Below are positions 18,426 through 27,698 of a stretch of DNA of 47,165 nt, piece by piece (position 1 is the stretch's first letter; the number at the start of each line of letters is the position of its first letter). The notes beneath the pieces were generated by a model, which saw only the letters and a program-made list of their open reading frames with translations, made no database searches and was not told the DNA's origin. The position numbers and the translations under genes were made by a program. Origin of the DNA: Chthoniobacteraceae bacterium (lineage in GTDB: Bacteria; Verrucomicrobiota; Verrucomicrobiia; Chthoniobacterales; Chthoniobacteraceae). The DNA lies in the NCBI GenBank assembly GCA_947471505.1, contig CANIWM010000049.1:1-47165 (forward strand), written 5' to 3'.

Positions 18426-18649
18426 GGTTTGTTTTAGTTGTTGTGTTTGCTTGTCGTTGTCAGAACGACGAATAACTAATGAGCTTACGGAATGCCGTGC
18501 GTTTTCAGGCGGCAAAAAATTTTCACAAGTATCTAAAAATAAGCATGATATGAAATACACGAAAAATTACCCAGCAATCAGAAAGAGCCAGTCTGACGCA
18601 TTTTCCGCTCTTACCCTGCGTCGGACAATGAGCCGTTTTGGCGCTATTT

Positions 18650-19132
18650 CTATCCTTTTTCCAACCGCCGAGTCAGCGCCAGCACTCGCCACAGCGGGAT
18701 CGCTCCGAAAACGCCGAACGACGCATCAATGAGCTGCCAATAGAACGGAATCCCTCGAATCGGCCCACAGGCAAAAACCATCACCACCACCCCGGCGCAG
18801 GCGATGACCCCGGATTGGATGATCCACACATTTCGCACCGGATCGCGGTAGGGACCGATGAAGAATACGGCGATGACGACATGCGCAAACGCCAGCCAAT
18901 CCGTGCCGTAGCCGAGCCAAGGATAGCGCGAATACGTGTCGTTCAGCCCGTCGCGAATCGTCCGAAACCACCATTGCAGGCCGTTCTCCGGAATGCCCGG
19001 CGCATCAACGTGGAACCATTCGCCGAGCAGCCGCAGCTCCGTCGCGAGGGGAAACGCGGTCAGCCCGCTGACGACGAGGGCCACGACGAAAAATGCCGTC
19101 CAACAGCGAAGTTCGCGCAAGTCGCGGCTCAC
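18650..19132 (-). CDS. Four-helix integral membrane protein of unknown function
   Basis: 160 residues with about four hydrophobic helices: WTAFFVVALVVSGLTAF near the start, WLAFAHVVIAVFFIGPY in the middle, NVWIIQSGVIACAGVVVMVF, and a final FYWQLIDASFGVFGAIPLW. The loop between helices 1 and 2 contains WWFRTIRDGLNDTYSRYPW. I do not recognise a named family. Its start codon overlaps the stop of the L,D-transpeptidase gene upstream by 4 bp, so the two are translationally coupled, which hints at an envelope role; the exact function is open. Confidence 0.72.
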   Translation of the reverse strand: MSRDLRELRCWTAFFVVALVVSGLTAFPLATELRLLGEWFHVDAPGIPENGLQWWFRTIRDGLNDTYSRYPWLGYGTDWLAFAHVVIAVFFIGPYRDPVRNVWIIQSGVIACAGVVVMVFACGPIRGIPFYWQLIDASFGVFGAIPLWRVLALTRRLEKG

Positions 19133-19677
19133 CGTGCGTCCCCCGGCAGCGGGCGATTGCGAATGTCCACGGTGGCTCCGACGCCGACGGTATTAAAAAG
19201 CTGAATGACATCGCGCGAGCGCATACGGACGCAGCCGTAGCTGGCGAGCGTGCCGATGCGCCATTCTTCGGGCGTTCCGTGGATGTAGATGCAGCGGGCA
19301 AAGCTGTTGCGGTTTTGCCGCTCCAGCCCGCGCAGCCAGAGGATGCGCGTGACTATCGGGTCGCGACCGGGAGCATTGGGGCGGACGATTTCGCCTGTGG
19401 GGCGACGGCTTTTGAACTTCATCCCCGAAGGCTGTCCGCCGCCGATTTTCTTCGCGATTTCGTGGAGCCCGAGCGGCGTGCCGTTCGTGCCTGGCGAGCA
19501 GCTCACGCAGAACTTCGACGTGGAGACATCGTAGGTGCGGAGGAGCTTGCCCTTGCGATAAAGCGCCATCTTTTGCTGCGGGATGCTGACGACCATCGTG
19601 TGGACGCGGTCCTTGGCGCAGGCGGCGAAGAAAAGGGCAAAAACGACGGCGAGAAGTCGGGTAGCGTTGGCAATCAC
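19129..19677 (-). CDS. L,D-transpeptidase (YkuD family) lipoprotein
   Basis: 182 residues. Lipoprotein signal with LFFAAC (Cys20). The YkuD fold is visible from VVSIPQQKMALYRKGKLLRTY, GTPLGLHEIAKKIG, to the catalytic signature IHGTPEEW followed by SYGCVRMRSRDVIQLF, with the nucleophile Cys in SYGC. Such enzymes make 3-3 peptidoglycan cross-links or attach lipoproteins to peptidoglycan in the periplasm. A short tail INRPLPGDAR-like end follows. It is the first gene of a two-gene operon with the four-helix membrane protein (4-bp overlap) and is divergent from the nfeD-type gene. Confidence 0.9.
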   Translation of the reverse strand: MIANATRLLAVVFALFFAACAKDRVHTMVVSIPQQKMALYRKGKLLRTYDVSTSKFCVSCSPGTNGTPLGLHEIAKKIGGGQPSGMKFKSRRPTGEIVRPNAPGRDPIVTRILWLRGLERQNRNSFARCIYIHGTPEEWRIGTLASYGCVRMRSRDVIQLFNTVGVGATVDIRNRPLPGDAR

Positions 19678-19752
19678 GCAGCGGGAGATAAAGCGCCGCG
19701 CCGCGAAAGAAAAGTCCCTATTCTCCGCGCGCCTGCTAAAGTGCTCGGGACG

Positions 19753-21138
19753 ATGAACGCATTTTTGAAAAGACTCCTATCGCTCTGGCTCATGGCGCTG
19801 CTCGCGGCTCCAGCCGTTCTTTTTGCCGATGAACCTACCGCGAACGTGACCGCTCCTGCCTACGTATTCCCGCTCAAAGGCGGCGTGGACGAAGTGCAGC
19901 TCATGCTCCTCCGACGCGCTCTGAAAGAGGCGGAGAAGGCGGGCGCATCGGCCTTCATCATCGATATGGATACGCCCGGCGGCGATATGATCGTGACGAT
20001 GGAAATCCTCGAATTGCTCCGCAAGACGAAGCTGCCGACGCTGACCTTCGTGAACCCGAACGCGGTTTCGGCGGGCGCATTGATCTCCCTCGGGACGAAG
20101 AAAATCTACATGCGAAAAGATGGCGTGATCGGCGCGGCGGCAGTGGTGACGAAGGAGGGTAGGGACTTGGAGAAAACGATGAGGCAGAAAGTGGACTCCT
20201 ACGACACGGCAAAGATGCGCGCGGTGTCGGCAGAAAACGGCCACAATCCCGCCATCGCCGAGGCGTTCATGGTCGCGGAGAAAGAGCTGAAAATGGGCGA
20301 CACCGTGCTGGATGGAAACGCGACGCTTCTGAGCCTGAATGGTGGCGAAGCCGTGCGCCTCTACGACGGCAAGCGATTGCTCGCCGAGGGCCTCGCAGAG
20401 ACGATGGACGAGGTGCTGAAGCTGGAGCACCTCACGGGCGGGATGACCCGTATGGTGCCGACGGGCTTTGAGTCTGCGGCACTGTGGATCACGCACATTT
20501 CTTGGCTGCTGCTACTCGGCGGAATCGTCGGCGCATACATCGAGATGAAGGCGCCGGGCTTCGGGCTCCCTGGCATCGCGTCGCTCGTCTGTTTCGCGTT
20601 CTTTTTCCTCGGGCACTACATCGCCGCACTCTCGGGCTGGGAGGCGACGGTCGTCTTCGTCATCGGCGCGATGCTCGTGGTCGTGGAGATTTTCCTCATA
20701 CCGGGCACGGTGATCCCCGGAATGGTCGGCGCGCTCATGGTCTTCGGCTCCATCGTGTGGGCGATGGTGGACCATTGGCCCAGCCAGCCCGGCACGCTGC
20801 ACGGCGCGGATTTTGAAAAGCCGATGCTCAACCTCGTCATCGCGCTCGCCGGCTCCGCAGTCGTCGGGGCGCTCCTCGCGAAGCTCCTTCCGCACACGTC
20901 CCTCTACCGCAAAATGGTGCTCGTCGGCGAGCCCAGCAGCATCCCCGAAACGTGGAAGCCCACCGTGAATCTCGGCGATACCGGCGTGGCGACGACCACC
21001 CTGCGCCCAGCGGGCAAGGCGAAGTTCGGCGAGCACGTCGTGGATGTGATGAGCGACGGCACTTTTATCCCCGCTGGGGCAAGCCTTCGCGTCGCGTCCA
21101 TCGAAGGGATGAAAGTGATCGTCGAGTCCGCAGGCTGA
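19753..21138 (+). CDS. NfeD-type membrane-bound ClpP-class serine protease
   Basis: 461 residues from the ATG at 19753, chosen because it opens a signal peptide (MNAFLKRLLSLWLMALLAAP); the much longer open frame upstream is antisense to the L,D-transpeptidase. The protease domain (about 35-220) has AFIIDMDTPGGDM, LPTLTFVNPNAVSAGALISLG with the catalytic Ser near residue 105, and GVIGAAAVV. Several membrane helices lie at about 240-380. The C-terminal ~70 residues form the OB-fold NfeD domain (GDTGVATTTLRPAGKAKFGEH, then IPAGASLRVASIEGMKVIV). This is the long (1b-like) NfeD class, usually paired with a stomatin/flotillin-type partner for membrane protein quality control; no stomatin gene is seen next to it. 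Confidence 0.87.
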   Translation: MNAFLKRLLSLWLMALLAAPAVLFADEPTANVTAPAYVFPLKGGVDEVQLMLLRRALKEAEKAGASAFIIDMDTPGGDMIVTMEILELLRKTKLPTLTFVNPNAVSAGALISLGTKKIYMRKDGVIGAAAVVTKEGRDLEKTMRQKVDSYDTAKMRAVSAENGHNPAIAEAFMVAEKELKMGDTVLDGNATLLSLNGGEAVRLYDGKRLLAEGLAETMDEVLKLEHLTGGMTRMVPTGFESAALWITHISWLLLLGGIVGAYIEMKAPGFGLPGIASLVCFAFFFLGHYIAALSGWEATVVFVIGAMLVVVEIFLIPGTVIPGMVGALMVFGSIVWAMVDHWPSQPGTLHGADFEKPMLNLVIALAGSAVVGALLAKLLPHTSLYRKMVLVGEPSSIPETWKPTVNLGDTGVATTTLRPAGKAKFGEHVVDVMSDGTFIPAGASLRVASIEGMKVIVESAG

Positions 21139-21211
21139 CGGGCACGGCGTTTGCAAGGGCGTTTAGCGCGTTTGACCTCCCGGAGGCCAGACGCCACACT
21201 CTCGCAAACGC

Positions 21212-22063
21212 ATGGAAATCCGAAAAGCAGTCATCACCGCCGCTGGCAAAAGTCAGCGCCAACTCCCGCTCCAATCCCTCGTGGACCGAGACGGGCAGAC
21301 GAAGAGCGCGCTCGCCATTATTATAGAAGAAGTCCTCAGCGCGGGCATCGAGAGCATCGCCGTAGTCATCAGCCCCGGAGACTCGGCAGCCTTTCGCGCT
21401 GCGGCTGGGCCACACGCCCAACGGCTCACATTTATCGAGCAAACGCAGCCGCTCGGCTACGCACACGCCGTCCACTGCGCGGCGGAGTTCACGGGCGGCG
21501 ACGCCTTTCTCCTGCTCGTCGGCGACCACCTTTATCTCTCACACACCGGCCAAGGTTGCGCCGCCCAACTCGTCGCCCTCGCTCGCGCAGAAAAGTGCGC
21601 GATTTCCGCCGTTCAAAGCACTCACGAAAGCCAGCTCGCCTACTACGGCGCAGTCGGCGGCAAGCTCGTGGACGCCGCACGCCGCCTCTACCAAGTGGAC
21701 ACCGTCCTCGAAAAACCCACGCCTACCGAGGCCGAGCAAAAGATCGACGTTCCCGGCCTGCGAGCGGGCTACTATTTGTGCTTCTTCGGGATGCACGTCC
21801 TCACCCCCGCCGTCCACCGCGTGCTCGCCGGGATGTTCAAAGAAAACGCCGGGCGCGAAACCAGCGTCCACCTCCGCGCCGCACTCGCCCAGCTCGCCGA
21901 AAGCGAACGCTACGTAGCCGCCGAACTCGACGGACGCCGCTACGATTTCGGAGTAAAATACGGCCTCCTCACCGCCCAACTCGCCCTCGCTCTCGCCGGA
22001 AAAGACCGCGACGAAGTGCTGCGAGGGATGGTGGAACTGCTGGCGACAGCGCAGACGAAGTGA
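21212..22063 (+). CDS. GalU-like sugar-1-phosphate nucleotidyltransferase
   Basis: 283 residues. The Rossmann start is [17 protein letters not shown], followed by [19 protein letters not shown], the [15 protein letters not shown] segment and the metal-site loop [10 protein letters not shown]-terminal parts include [27 protein letters not shown] and [17 protein letters not shown], all as in GalU-type UTP-glucose-1-phosphate uridylyltransferases. The usual GxGTR nucleotide loop is altered to GKSQR, so base or sugar preference may differ. It overlaps the next gene by 1 bp (TGATG), so the two are translationally coupled and likely act in one pathway of nucleotide-sugar supply. Confidence 0.85.
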   Translation: MEIRKAVITAAGKSQRQLPLQSLVDRDGQTKSALAIIIEEVLSAGIESIAVVISPGDSAAFRAAAGPHAQRLTFIEQTQPLGYAHAVHCAAEFTGGDAFLLLVGDHLYLSHTGQGCAAQLVALARAEKCAISAVQSTHESQLAYYGAVGGKLVDAARRLYQVDTVLEKPTPTEAEQKIDVPGLRAGYYLCFFGMHVLTPAVHRVLAGMFKENAGRETSVHLRAALAQLAESERYVAAELDGRRYDFGVKYGLLTAQLALALAGKDRDEVLRGMVELLATAQTK

Positions 22064-25000
22064 TGACTCTCATAGACCTTATCACCAGCCCCGACGCTGC
22101 CACTCGCGATCTGTCTCTCGACGAGCAAATCGCCGGGCTCACGCTCACTCAACTGCTCGCCGAGTGCGATGCGCTGGAGACTTTTCGGCGGCAGGCGGAC
22201 AACCTTTACGAGCGCGTGCGGGCGCTGTTTTTTCTCGCGGCGATTCATCGGTATCATCTGCCGGAGCGGATGGTTACGGCTGAGACGCCGGGGTTGATCC
22301 CCTTCCACGGCTTCGAGCACCTACTCGCCCGCCGCTTCGAGGAAGCCATCGAAGTGTTCCTCGAAAATCAGCGCACCAACGGCCCGAGCGATTCCATCTC
22401 CAGCGCACTCGCGGCGGCTTACCACCGACTCGCATTCCAGACGCTCGCGGACCAAGTCCGGCGCAGCGTGCGCACGGTGCGCGGCAATCAATGGATGTTC
22501 AGAATGGGGCACCCAAAAGACCAGCCGCTGCGCTTTCGGCCAGAGCTGCTGGCGCGTGCGAGCGATGGCACATTCCCCATTTTGCGCGAGCGCACGCCCG
22601 TCCGCATGGACCTCACGCACAGCGCGTGGAGCGACATTTTTTTCCTCGGCATGGATTTCCCCGAAGGAGCGAAAGTGCTGAACATCAGCGTGGATTTGGG
22701 CGTGCATAAACGGGACGCGGAGCCGCAGCCGCCCGTCAGCGCGTGGCTGCGCGTCATCGAGAAACCGGTGATCCGCCTCGTCTCCGTGGACCTCATGGCT
22801 TCGGCGGAAATTGATTCGCTGGGCGAGGTGTTCGACTTTGCAAAAGACTACCTCGGGCTGCTGAAGGCCGCCGTCATCGCCAGCGGCATCGTGCCGCCGG
22901 GCATCGAAGGCAGCGGGCAATCGCTCGGCGACTTGCTGGCGCAAATGCTCGGGCCGGGGCGCGGCATCGAACTCGTCTCGTCCGTGAACGACATCCCGAA
23001 AGGCTCGCGCCTCGCCGTTTCCACGAACTTGCTGGCCGCGCTCATCGCCGTGCTCATGCGGGCGACGGGCCAAGCGGAGTCGCTCACCGGCCCGCTGCGT
23101 GAACCAGAACGCCGTCTCGTCCTCGCCCGCGCACTGCTCGGCGAATGGATCGGCGGCAGCGGCGGTGGCTGGCAGGATAGCGGCGGCGTGTGGCCCGGCA
23201 TCAAGCTCATCGAGGGCGTTCCAGCTTGCGAAGGCGACCCGGAATTTTGCATCTCGCGCGGGCGGCTCATGCCGAAACACCACGTCTTTTCCCGCGACGA
23301 AATCCCCGACAGCGCACGCCTCGCGCTGCAAGACAGCCTCGTCGTCGTCCACGGCGGCATGGCGCAAAACGTCGGCCCGATTTTGGAGATGGTGACGGAA
23401 AAATACCTCCTCCGCAGCGCAGCCGAATGGCGCGGCAGAAAAGAAGCACTCGGCTTCCTCGACGGCATCATTGACGCGCTGAAAATTGGCGACATCCGCA
23501 AAGTCGGCCAGCTCACCACGGACAACTTTCGCGGCCCCATCCAAGCCATCATCCCGTGGGCGACGAACTATTACACCGAGCGGCTCATCGAGCAGGTGCG
23601 CGGCGAGTTTGGCGAAGACTTCTGGGGCTTCTGGATGCTCGGCGGGATGAGCGGTGGCGGCATGGGTTTCATCGTCGCACCGCATCGAAAATCGGAGCTG
23701 CAAGAGCGGCTGCAACTCATCATGTCCGCCACAAAAAAGGCGCTCTCCGACAGCTTGCCCTTCGCGATGGAGCCGGTGGTGTATGATTTCCGGATCAACG
23801 AAAACGGAACCTTCGCCGACATCCTCGCCGCCGACGCCGCGCTGATGCCCAAAGGCTACTACCTCCTGCTCGCCCCGCAACTCCTCCGTCGCGACCTCAA
23901 AGACCTCCCACCCGCCACGCGCACGGAGCTAGACCGCTTCGCCGGCGCGTGCCGCACCAAGCCCGAGCTACGTGGCGTCGTGCAAGAGCTGTTCGACGCC
24001 ATGCTCCCGCGCACCAAAGGCGGCAAAGCAGGCGACCAAACCCTCGACGAACTGCTCGCCGAAAACGGCTTCGACCTCGAAGCGCACAACGCCATCCGCG
24101 CAGACTTGCGAGCAGGCCGCATCGGCCTCGCGCAAAATCGCCTACCGGCGAACACCGTCATCGAAGACGTGAAAGCGGGCGACGTGAACTCTCAGCTCTC
24201 AACTCTCAGCTCTCAACTAAAGCGCGGCCTCGCGTCCCTCGCCGCTGGCGAAGTCGCCGTCGTCACCCTCGCGGCGGGCGCGGCTTCGCGCTGGACGCAG
24301 GGTGCGGGCGTAGTGAAGTCGCTGCATCCTTTCTGCAAACTCGGAGGACGCCACCGCACCTTCCTTGAAGTCCATCTCGCTAAGTCGCAGAAGACCGCCA
24401 GCGTAGCAGGGATGCCGGTGCCGCACGTCTTCACCACGAGCTTCCTCACGCACGGGCCGCTCTCCGCTTTTCTCGCGAACGCGGGCAACTACGGCTACGA
24501 CGGTCCGGTGATTTTCAGCAAGGGCAAGAGCGTCGGGCTGCGGCTCATCCCGACCGCTCGCGACCTCCGGTTTGCGTGGGAGGAAATGCCGCAGCAGACG
24601 CTCGACGAACAGCAGCAAAAAGTCCGCGAATCCCTCCGCGCCGCGCTGCTGCGCTGGGCGGAAGCGGCGGGCGAAGCGGGCGAGTATCGCGACAACTTAC
24701 CGCTGCAATGCCTGCACCCCGTCGGCCATTTTTACGAAGTCCCCAACATGCTGCGCAACGGCACACTGGCCGCGCTGCTCCGCGAGCGCCCGCAGCTTCG
24801 CACACTGATGCTGCACAACATCGACACTACCGGCGCAAACCTCGACCCCGAGATTCTCGGCCAGCATTTGGAAAGTGGCGCGACGCTCAGCTTCGAAGTC
24901 ATCACCCGTCGTCTCGATGATCGCGGCGGCGGTCTAGCCCGCGTGGATGGCCGTCCGCGCTTGGTCGAAGGACTCGCGATGCCTCGCGAGGAAGTGGAGT

Positions 25001-25398
25001 TTGACCTCACTTACTACAACACGATGACGACGTGGATTGACGTGGACGGCTTCCTCCGCGCCATGAACCTCAGCCGAGAAGACGTGCTGGCTGGTGACGA
25101 GGAAAAAATCACCGCCGCCATCCGCAATCTCGCCGCGAAAGTGCCCACCTACATCACGCTCAAAGATGTGAAGAAACGTTGGGGCCACGGGCAAGAAGAC
25201 GTCTTCCCCGTCGCACAATTCGAGAAACTCTGGAGCGATCTTACCGCACTGCCGGAGATCCAGAGCCGCTTCATCGTTGTTTCCCGCCAGCGTGGCCAAC
25301 AGCTCAAGGACCAAGCCCAGCTCGACGGTTGGCTGCGCGACGGCTCGGCTCGATTCGTCGAGGATCTTTGCGAGTTTGACAGCTCCGACACCCGATAA
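22063..25398 (+). CDS. Fusion of GHMP-type sugar kinase and UDPGP-type nucleotidyltransferase
   Basis: 1111 residues from the ATG at 22063; the frame stays open further upstream but there overlaps the galU-like gene in another frame. Residues 1-150 are a helical N-domain. Residues about 160-640 resemble GHMP kinases: a substrate loop DLTHSAWSDIFFLGMDFPEG, an ATP loop ELVSSVNDIPKGSRLAVST near 304-322, GGSGGGWQDSGGVWPG near 364-380 and GGMSGGGMGF near 527-536. From about 725 a UDPGP-type domain begins: VAVVTLAAGAASRW, then GAGVVKSL, later LMLHNIDTTGANLDP and FDLTYYNTMTTWIDVDG. The natural reading is sugar phosphorylation followed by activation to a nucleotide sugar. Plant FKGP has the opposite domain order. 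A heptamer repeat sits in the linker. Confidence 0.8.
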   Translation: MTLIDLITSPDAATRDLSLDEQIAGLTLTQLLAECDALETFRRQADNLYERVRALFFLAAIHRYHLPERMVTAETPGLIPFHGFEHLLARRFEEAIEVFLENQRTNGPSDSISSALAAAYHRLAFQTLADQVRRSVRTVRGNQWMFRMGHPKDQPLRFRPELLARASDGTFPILRERTPVRMDLTHSAWSDIFFLGMDFPEGAKVLNISVDLGVHKRDAEPQPPVSAWLRVIEKPVIRLVSVDLMASAEIDSLGEVFDFAKDYLGLLKAAVIASGIVPPGIEGSGQSLGDLLAQMLGPGRGIELVSSVNDIPKGSRLAVSTNLLAALIAVLMRATGQAESLTGPLREPERRLVLARALLGEWIGGSGGGWQDSGGVWPGIKLIEGVPACEGDPEFCISRGRLMPKHHVFSRDEIPDSARLALQDSLVVVHGGMAQNVGPILEMVTEKYLLRSAAEWRGRKEALGFLDGIIDALKIGDIRKVGQLTTDNFRGPIQAIIPWATNYYTERLIEQVRGEFGEDFWGFWMLGGMSGGGMGFIVAPHRKSELQERLQLIMSATKKALSDSLPFAMEPVVYDFRINENGTFADILAADAALMPKGYYLLLAPQLLRRDLKDLPPATRTELDRFAGACRTKPELRGVVQELFDAMLPRTKGGKAGDQTLDELLAENGFDLEAHNAIRADLRAGRIGLAQNRLPANTVIEDVKAGDVNSQLSTLSSQLKRGLASLAAGEVAVVTLAAGAASRWTQGAGVVKSLHPFCKLGGRHRTFLEVHLAKSQKTASVAGMPVPHVFTTSFLTHGPLSAFLANAGNYGYDGPVIFSKGKSVGLRLIPTARDLRFAWEEMPQQTLDEQQQKVRESLRAALLRWAEAAGEAGEYRDNLPLQCLHPVGHFYEVPNMLRNGTLAALLRERPQLRTLMLHNIDTTGANLDPEILGQHLESGATLSFEVITRRLDDRGGGLARVDGRPRLVEGLAMPREEVEFDLTYYNTMTTWIDVDGFLRAMNLSREDVLAGDEEKITAAIRNLAAKVPTYITLKDVKKRWGHGQEDVFPVAQFEKLWSDLTALPEIQSRFIVVSRQRGQQLKDQAQLDGWLRDGSARFVEDLCEFDSSDTR
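24190..24217 (+). repeat. In-frame heptamer array, four units of TCTCARC
   Basis: Four contiguous units, TCTCAGC and TCTCAAC alternating, lie inside the kinase/nucleotidyltransferase gene and encode a Ser/Thr/Gln/Leu-rich stretch (SQLSTLSSQL) at about residues 709-719, in the linker between the two domains. The same heptamer family, four units, same strand, occurs at 941-968. Confidence 0.85.
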
Positions 25399-25464
25399 AC
25401 GCCTCGTTTTTCGCCACCGACCGACATCCGCCAGAAAAATAATCCCACAAATCGGAAGTCTCGC

Positions 25465-25493
25465 TTGACGGATGCGGGGGCATCCGCGTTATA
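25465..25493 (+). promoter_or_regulatory. Predicted sigma-70 promoter of rpoD with palindromic spacer
   Basis: TTGACG at 25465-25470 and GTTATA at 25488-25493 are separated by 17 bp, a near-consensus vegetative promoter about 80 bp before the rpoD ATG. The spacer starts with the inverted repeat GGATGC-GGGG-GCATCC (25470-25485), which could be an operator or a supercoiling-sensitive element. Confidence 0.6.
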
Positions 25494-25574
25494 TCCCGCT
25501 CCTTTTTTCCCGCTGCTGGCTGCATTGTGTAGTCCGCGGTGGGTATTTTCATCTCTATATACTTCGCGGAAACA

Positions 25575-27596
25575 ATGCCGAACACCAACGCAAAAGCAGC
25601 CAAAACCAAAGCAAAGTCCTCGAAGAAAACGCCCGCAGCGAAGAACACAAAGGCAGCCAAGAAGGCTCCTAAAGTCAAAGGCCCCGAGAAAAAGCAACCC
25701 GCAAAGGCACAGAAGCCAGCCAAGGCGGTCAAAACAGCCAAGCCCAAACCTGCGAAGAAGGCTAAACCCGTAAAAGCGGTTAAAGCGACCAAGACTCCGA
25801 AAGCAAAACCGGCGAAAGAGCCGAAAGGCAAAAAGATTCATTCCAGCCTCATTGGGATCAGCGCCAAGCTCGCGGAAAAGCTCAATCTTAACGTCAAGGC
25901 GTCTGTCCCGCTCAAGCCGGGCCAGAGCATTCTGGACACCCCCGAAGGTCAGGAGAAACTACGCGAGCTTGTCAAAATCGCCAAGGATCAGGGCTATCTC
26001 ACTTTTGACGACCTGAACGAAAACCTGCCCGAGTCCGTCAGCGACCCGGAGGAGATGGAACTCGTCATGAACCGCCTTCGCGGCATGGAGATTGACATCA
26101 TTGATGCCTCGCAGGTGGATAATTACAAGGTTGGCCCGAAGGATGGCGACCAGCAGCAATCCGGCACGAAAGACGAGGAAGAGCCCGAGAAATCGAACGA
26201 CAAGCTCGACATCCTCGACGACCCCGTCCGCATGTATCTCAAGCAGATGGGCCAAGTCCCGCTGCTCACCCGCGAGCAGGAGGTGGAAATCTCCATGCGC
26301 ATCGAAGATGCCGAGCTCAACGTGCAGAAATTCGTCAACAAGTTCGGCTTTATCCCACGGGCTTACTTGGAACTCGCCCAAAAGCTCATTGACGGTCGCG
26401 AGCGTTTCGACCGCGTGATTCTTGACAAGAAAATCGAGAGCCGCGAGCGCTTCATGAAGGCGCTTCCGAAGATGATGAAGCAGCTTGAAGACGCCTCGAA
26501 CGAAGCCGTCAAAACCTACAAAGCCTTTATGGCTCACGGCGGCACGAACCGGGACAGCAAGACATACCAAGACTTCGTAAAAGCCACGTTCTCCGTGCAG
26601 AAGCTCTACCCGAAGTTCTTCTTCAAACAGAAGGTCACTGAGGATTTCGTCGTCATCGTCGAAGAGCAGCACCGCGTCGTCACCGCACTTTCCCACGAGC
26701 TAAACAAGCCCAAGAAAGACCAACAGCGAGCCGTCGGCGGAGTGAAGGTGGACTACGGCACCAAGCTCAAAGAAGTGCAGGCCCGCGTTTGGATGTCCAC
26801 GGAGGAATTCCTCGCGGAGTTCCAAGAGCTACGCAAGTGGCTGCGCAAGGCCCTCAAGGCCAAGACCGAGATGGTCGAGGCCAACCTGCGCCTCGTCATT
26901 TCCATCGCGAAAAAGTACACCAATCGTGGCCTGTCGTTCCTCGACCTCATCCAAGAAGGCAATATGGGCCTGATGAAAGCGGTCGAGAAATTCGAGTATC
27001 GTCGCGGCTATAAATTCTCCACGTATGCAACGTGGTGGATTCGCCAAGCGATCACCCGCTCCATCGCTGACCAAGCCCGCACGATCCGCATTCCGGTCCA
27101 CATGATCGAGACGATCAACAAGCTGATGCGCGTGCAGAAGCAGCTCGTCCAAGATTACGGACGCGAGCCCACGCCGGAGGAAGTCGCGGAGGAAATCAAC
27201 CTGCCCGTCGAGCGCGTCCGTGCCGTGCTCAAGATGGCGCAGCAGCCCATCTCCCTGCAAAGCCCCGTCGGCGATAGCGACGACACAAGCTTTGGCGATT
27301 TCATCCCCGACCAAACGGCGGAAGACCCCTCCGATGTCACCGCGATTGCTCTTTTGAAAGAGAAAATCCGCGACGTGCTGGACACGCTCACCGAGCGCGA
27401 GCGCCAAGTGCTCGAACAGCGCTTCGGCCTTGTGGACGGCTACAGCCGCACGCTGGAAGAAGTCGGTCGCCAGTTCAAAGTCACCCGCGAGCGCATCCGC
27501 CAAATCGAGGCGAAAGCACTCCGCAAAATGCGCCACCCGACCCGCATCCGGCAGCTCGAAGGCTTCCTCGAAGCGTCGGACATGCACTTGGCGTAA
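25575..27596 (+). CDS. rpoD: Housekeeping RNA polymerase sigma-70 factor with Lys/Ala/Pro-rich tail
   Basis: 673 residues from the ATG at 25575 (GCGGA 5 nt upstream). Residues 1-87 are a histone-H1-like tail with 32 Lys plus Ala and Pro (repeats such as [18 protein letters not shown]). Residues about 90-170 are region 1.1 ([13 protein letters not shown], ...[14 protein letters not shown]). Region 1.2 is [22 protein letters not shown] large non-conserved insert follows, then region 2 near 430-500 ([60 protein letters not shown]), region 3, and region 4 ([35 protein letters not shown]). Essential primary sigma factor for promoter recognition. A strong promoter lies upstream. Confidence 0.95.
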   Translation: MPNTNAKAAKTKAKSSKKTPAAKNTKAAKKAPKVKGPEKKQPAKAQKPAKAVKTAKPKPAKKAKPVKAVKATKTPKAKPAKEPKGKKIHSSLIGISAKLAEKLNLNVKASVPLKPGQSILDTPEGQEKLRELVKIAKDQGYLTFDDLNENLPESVSDPEEMELVMNRLRGMEIDIIDASQVDNYKVGPKDGDQQQSGTKDEEEPEKSNDKLDILDDPVRMYLKQMGQVPLLTREQEVEISMRIEDAELNVQKFVNKFGFIPRAYLELAQKLIDGRERFDRVILDKKIESRERFMKALPKMMKQLEDASNEAVKTYKAFMAHGGTNRDSKTYQDFVKATFSVQKLYPKFFFKQKVTEDFVVIVEEQHRVVTALSHELNKPKKDQQRAVGGVKVDYGTKLKEVQARVWMSTEEFLAEFQELRKWLRKALKAKTEMVEANLRLVISIAKKYTNRGLSFLDLIQEGNMGLMKAVEKFEYRRGYKFSTYATWWIRQAITRSIADQARTIRIPVHMIETINKLMRVQKQLVQDYGREPTPEEVAEEINLPVERVRAVLKMAQQPISLQSPVGDSDDTSFGDFIPDQTAEDPSDVTAIALLKEKIRDVLDTLTERERQVLEQRFGLVDGYSRTLEEVGRQFKVTRERIRQIEAKALRKMRHPTRIRQLEGFLEASDMHLA

Positions 27597-27636
27597 GGGG
27601 TTCATTGATCCGGCTAAGAGGGCGTTCTAGGCGCGC

Positions 27637-27654
27637 TTGTGAAAAGTTTCACAA
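27637..27654. promoter_or_regulatory. Perfect Rex operator upstream of nuoB
   Basis: The 18-bp palindrome TTGTGAAAAGTTTCACAA matches the Rex consensus TTGTGAA-N4-TTCACAA at every fixed base. It is centred about 54 bp before the nuoB ATG. Rex is a repressor released by a high NADH/NAD+ ratio and is known to control NADH dehydrogenase, cytochrome and fermentation genes, so the site fits its target. The rex gene itself is not in the window. Confidence 0.85.
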
Positions 27655-27698
27655 ATTCGCCTTGCCGCATTCTGTGCCGCTCGTAGTCTCCGCACATC

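Noticed and set aside
18451-18485. Possible degenerate copy of the TGACGAA repeat upstream of hsp20
   Set aside because: Only ACGACGAATAACTAATGAG-like text is present, too far from the heptamer to claim.
18486-18560. Second Rex-like site upstream of hsp20
   Set aside because: Only one half-site (TTCACAAG) is present; the other half is missing.
19093-19752. N-terminal extension of the NfeD-type protein
   Set aside because: It is antisense to the L,D-transpeptidase gene, and a good signal peptide starts at 19753.
21151-22062. Upstream extension of the kinase-nucleotidyltransferase frame, making a 1415-residue protein
   Set aside because: This part overlaps the galU-like gene in another frame and reads as Arg/Pro-rich out-of-frame text; the ATG at 22063 overlapping the galU stop is the natural start.
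22321-23880. 519-residue minus-strand open frame
   Set aside because: Shadow of the kinase-nucleotidyltransferase gene with Ala/Glu/Val-rich nonsense composition.
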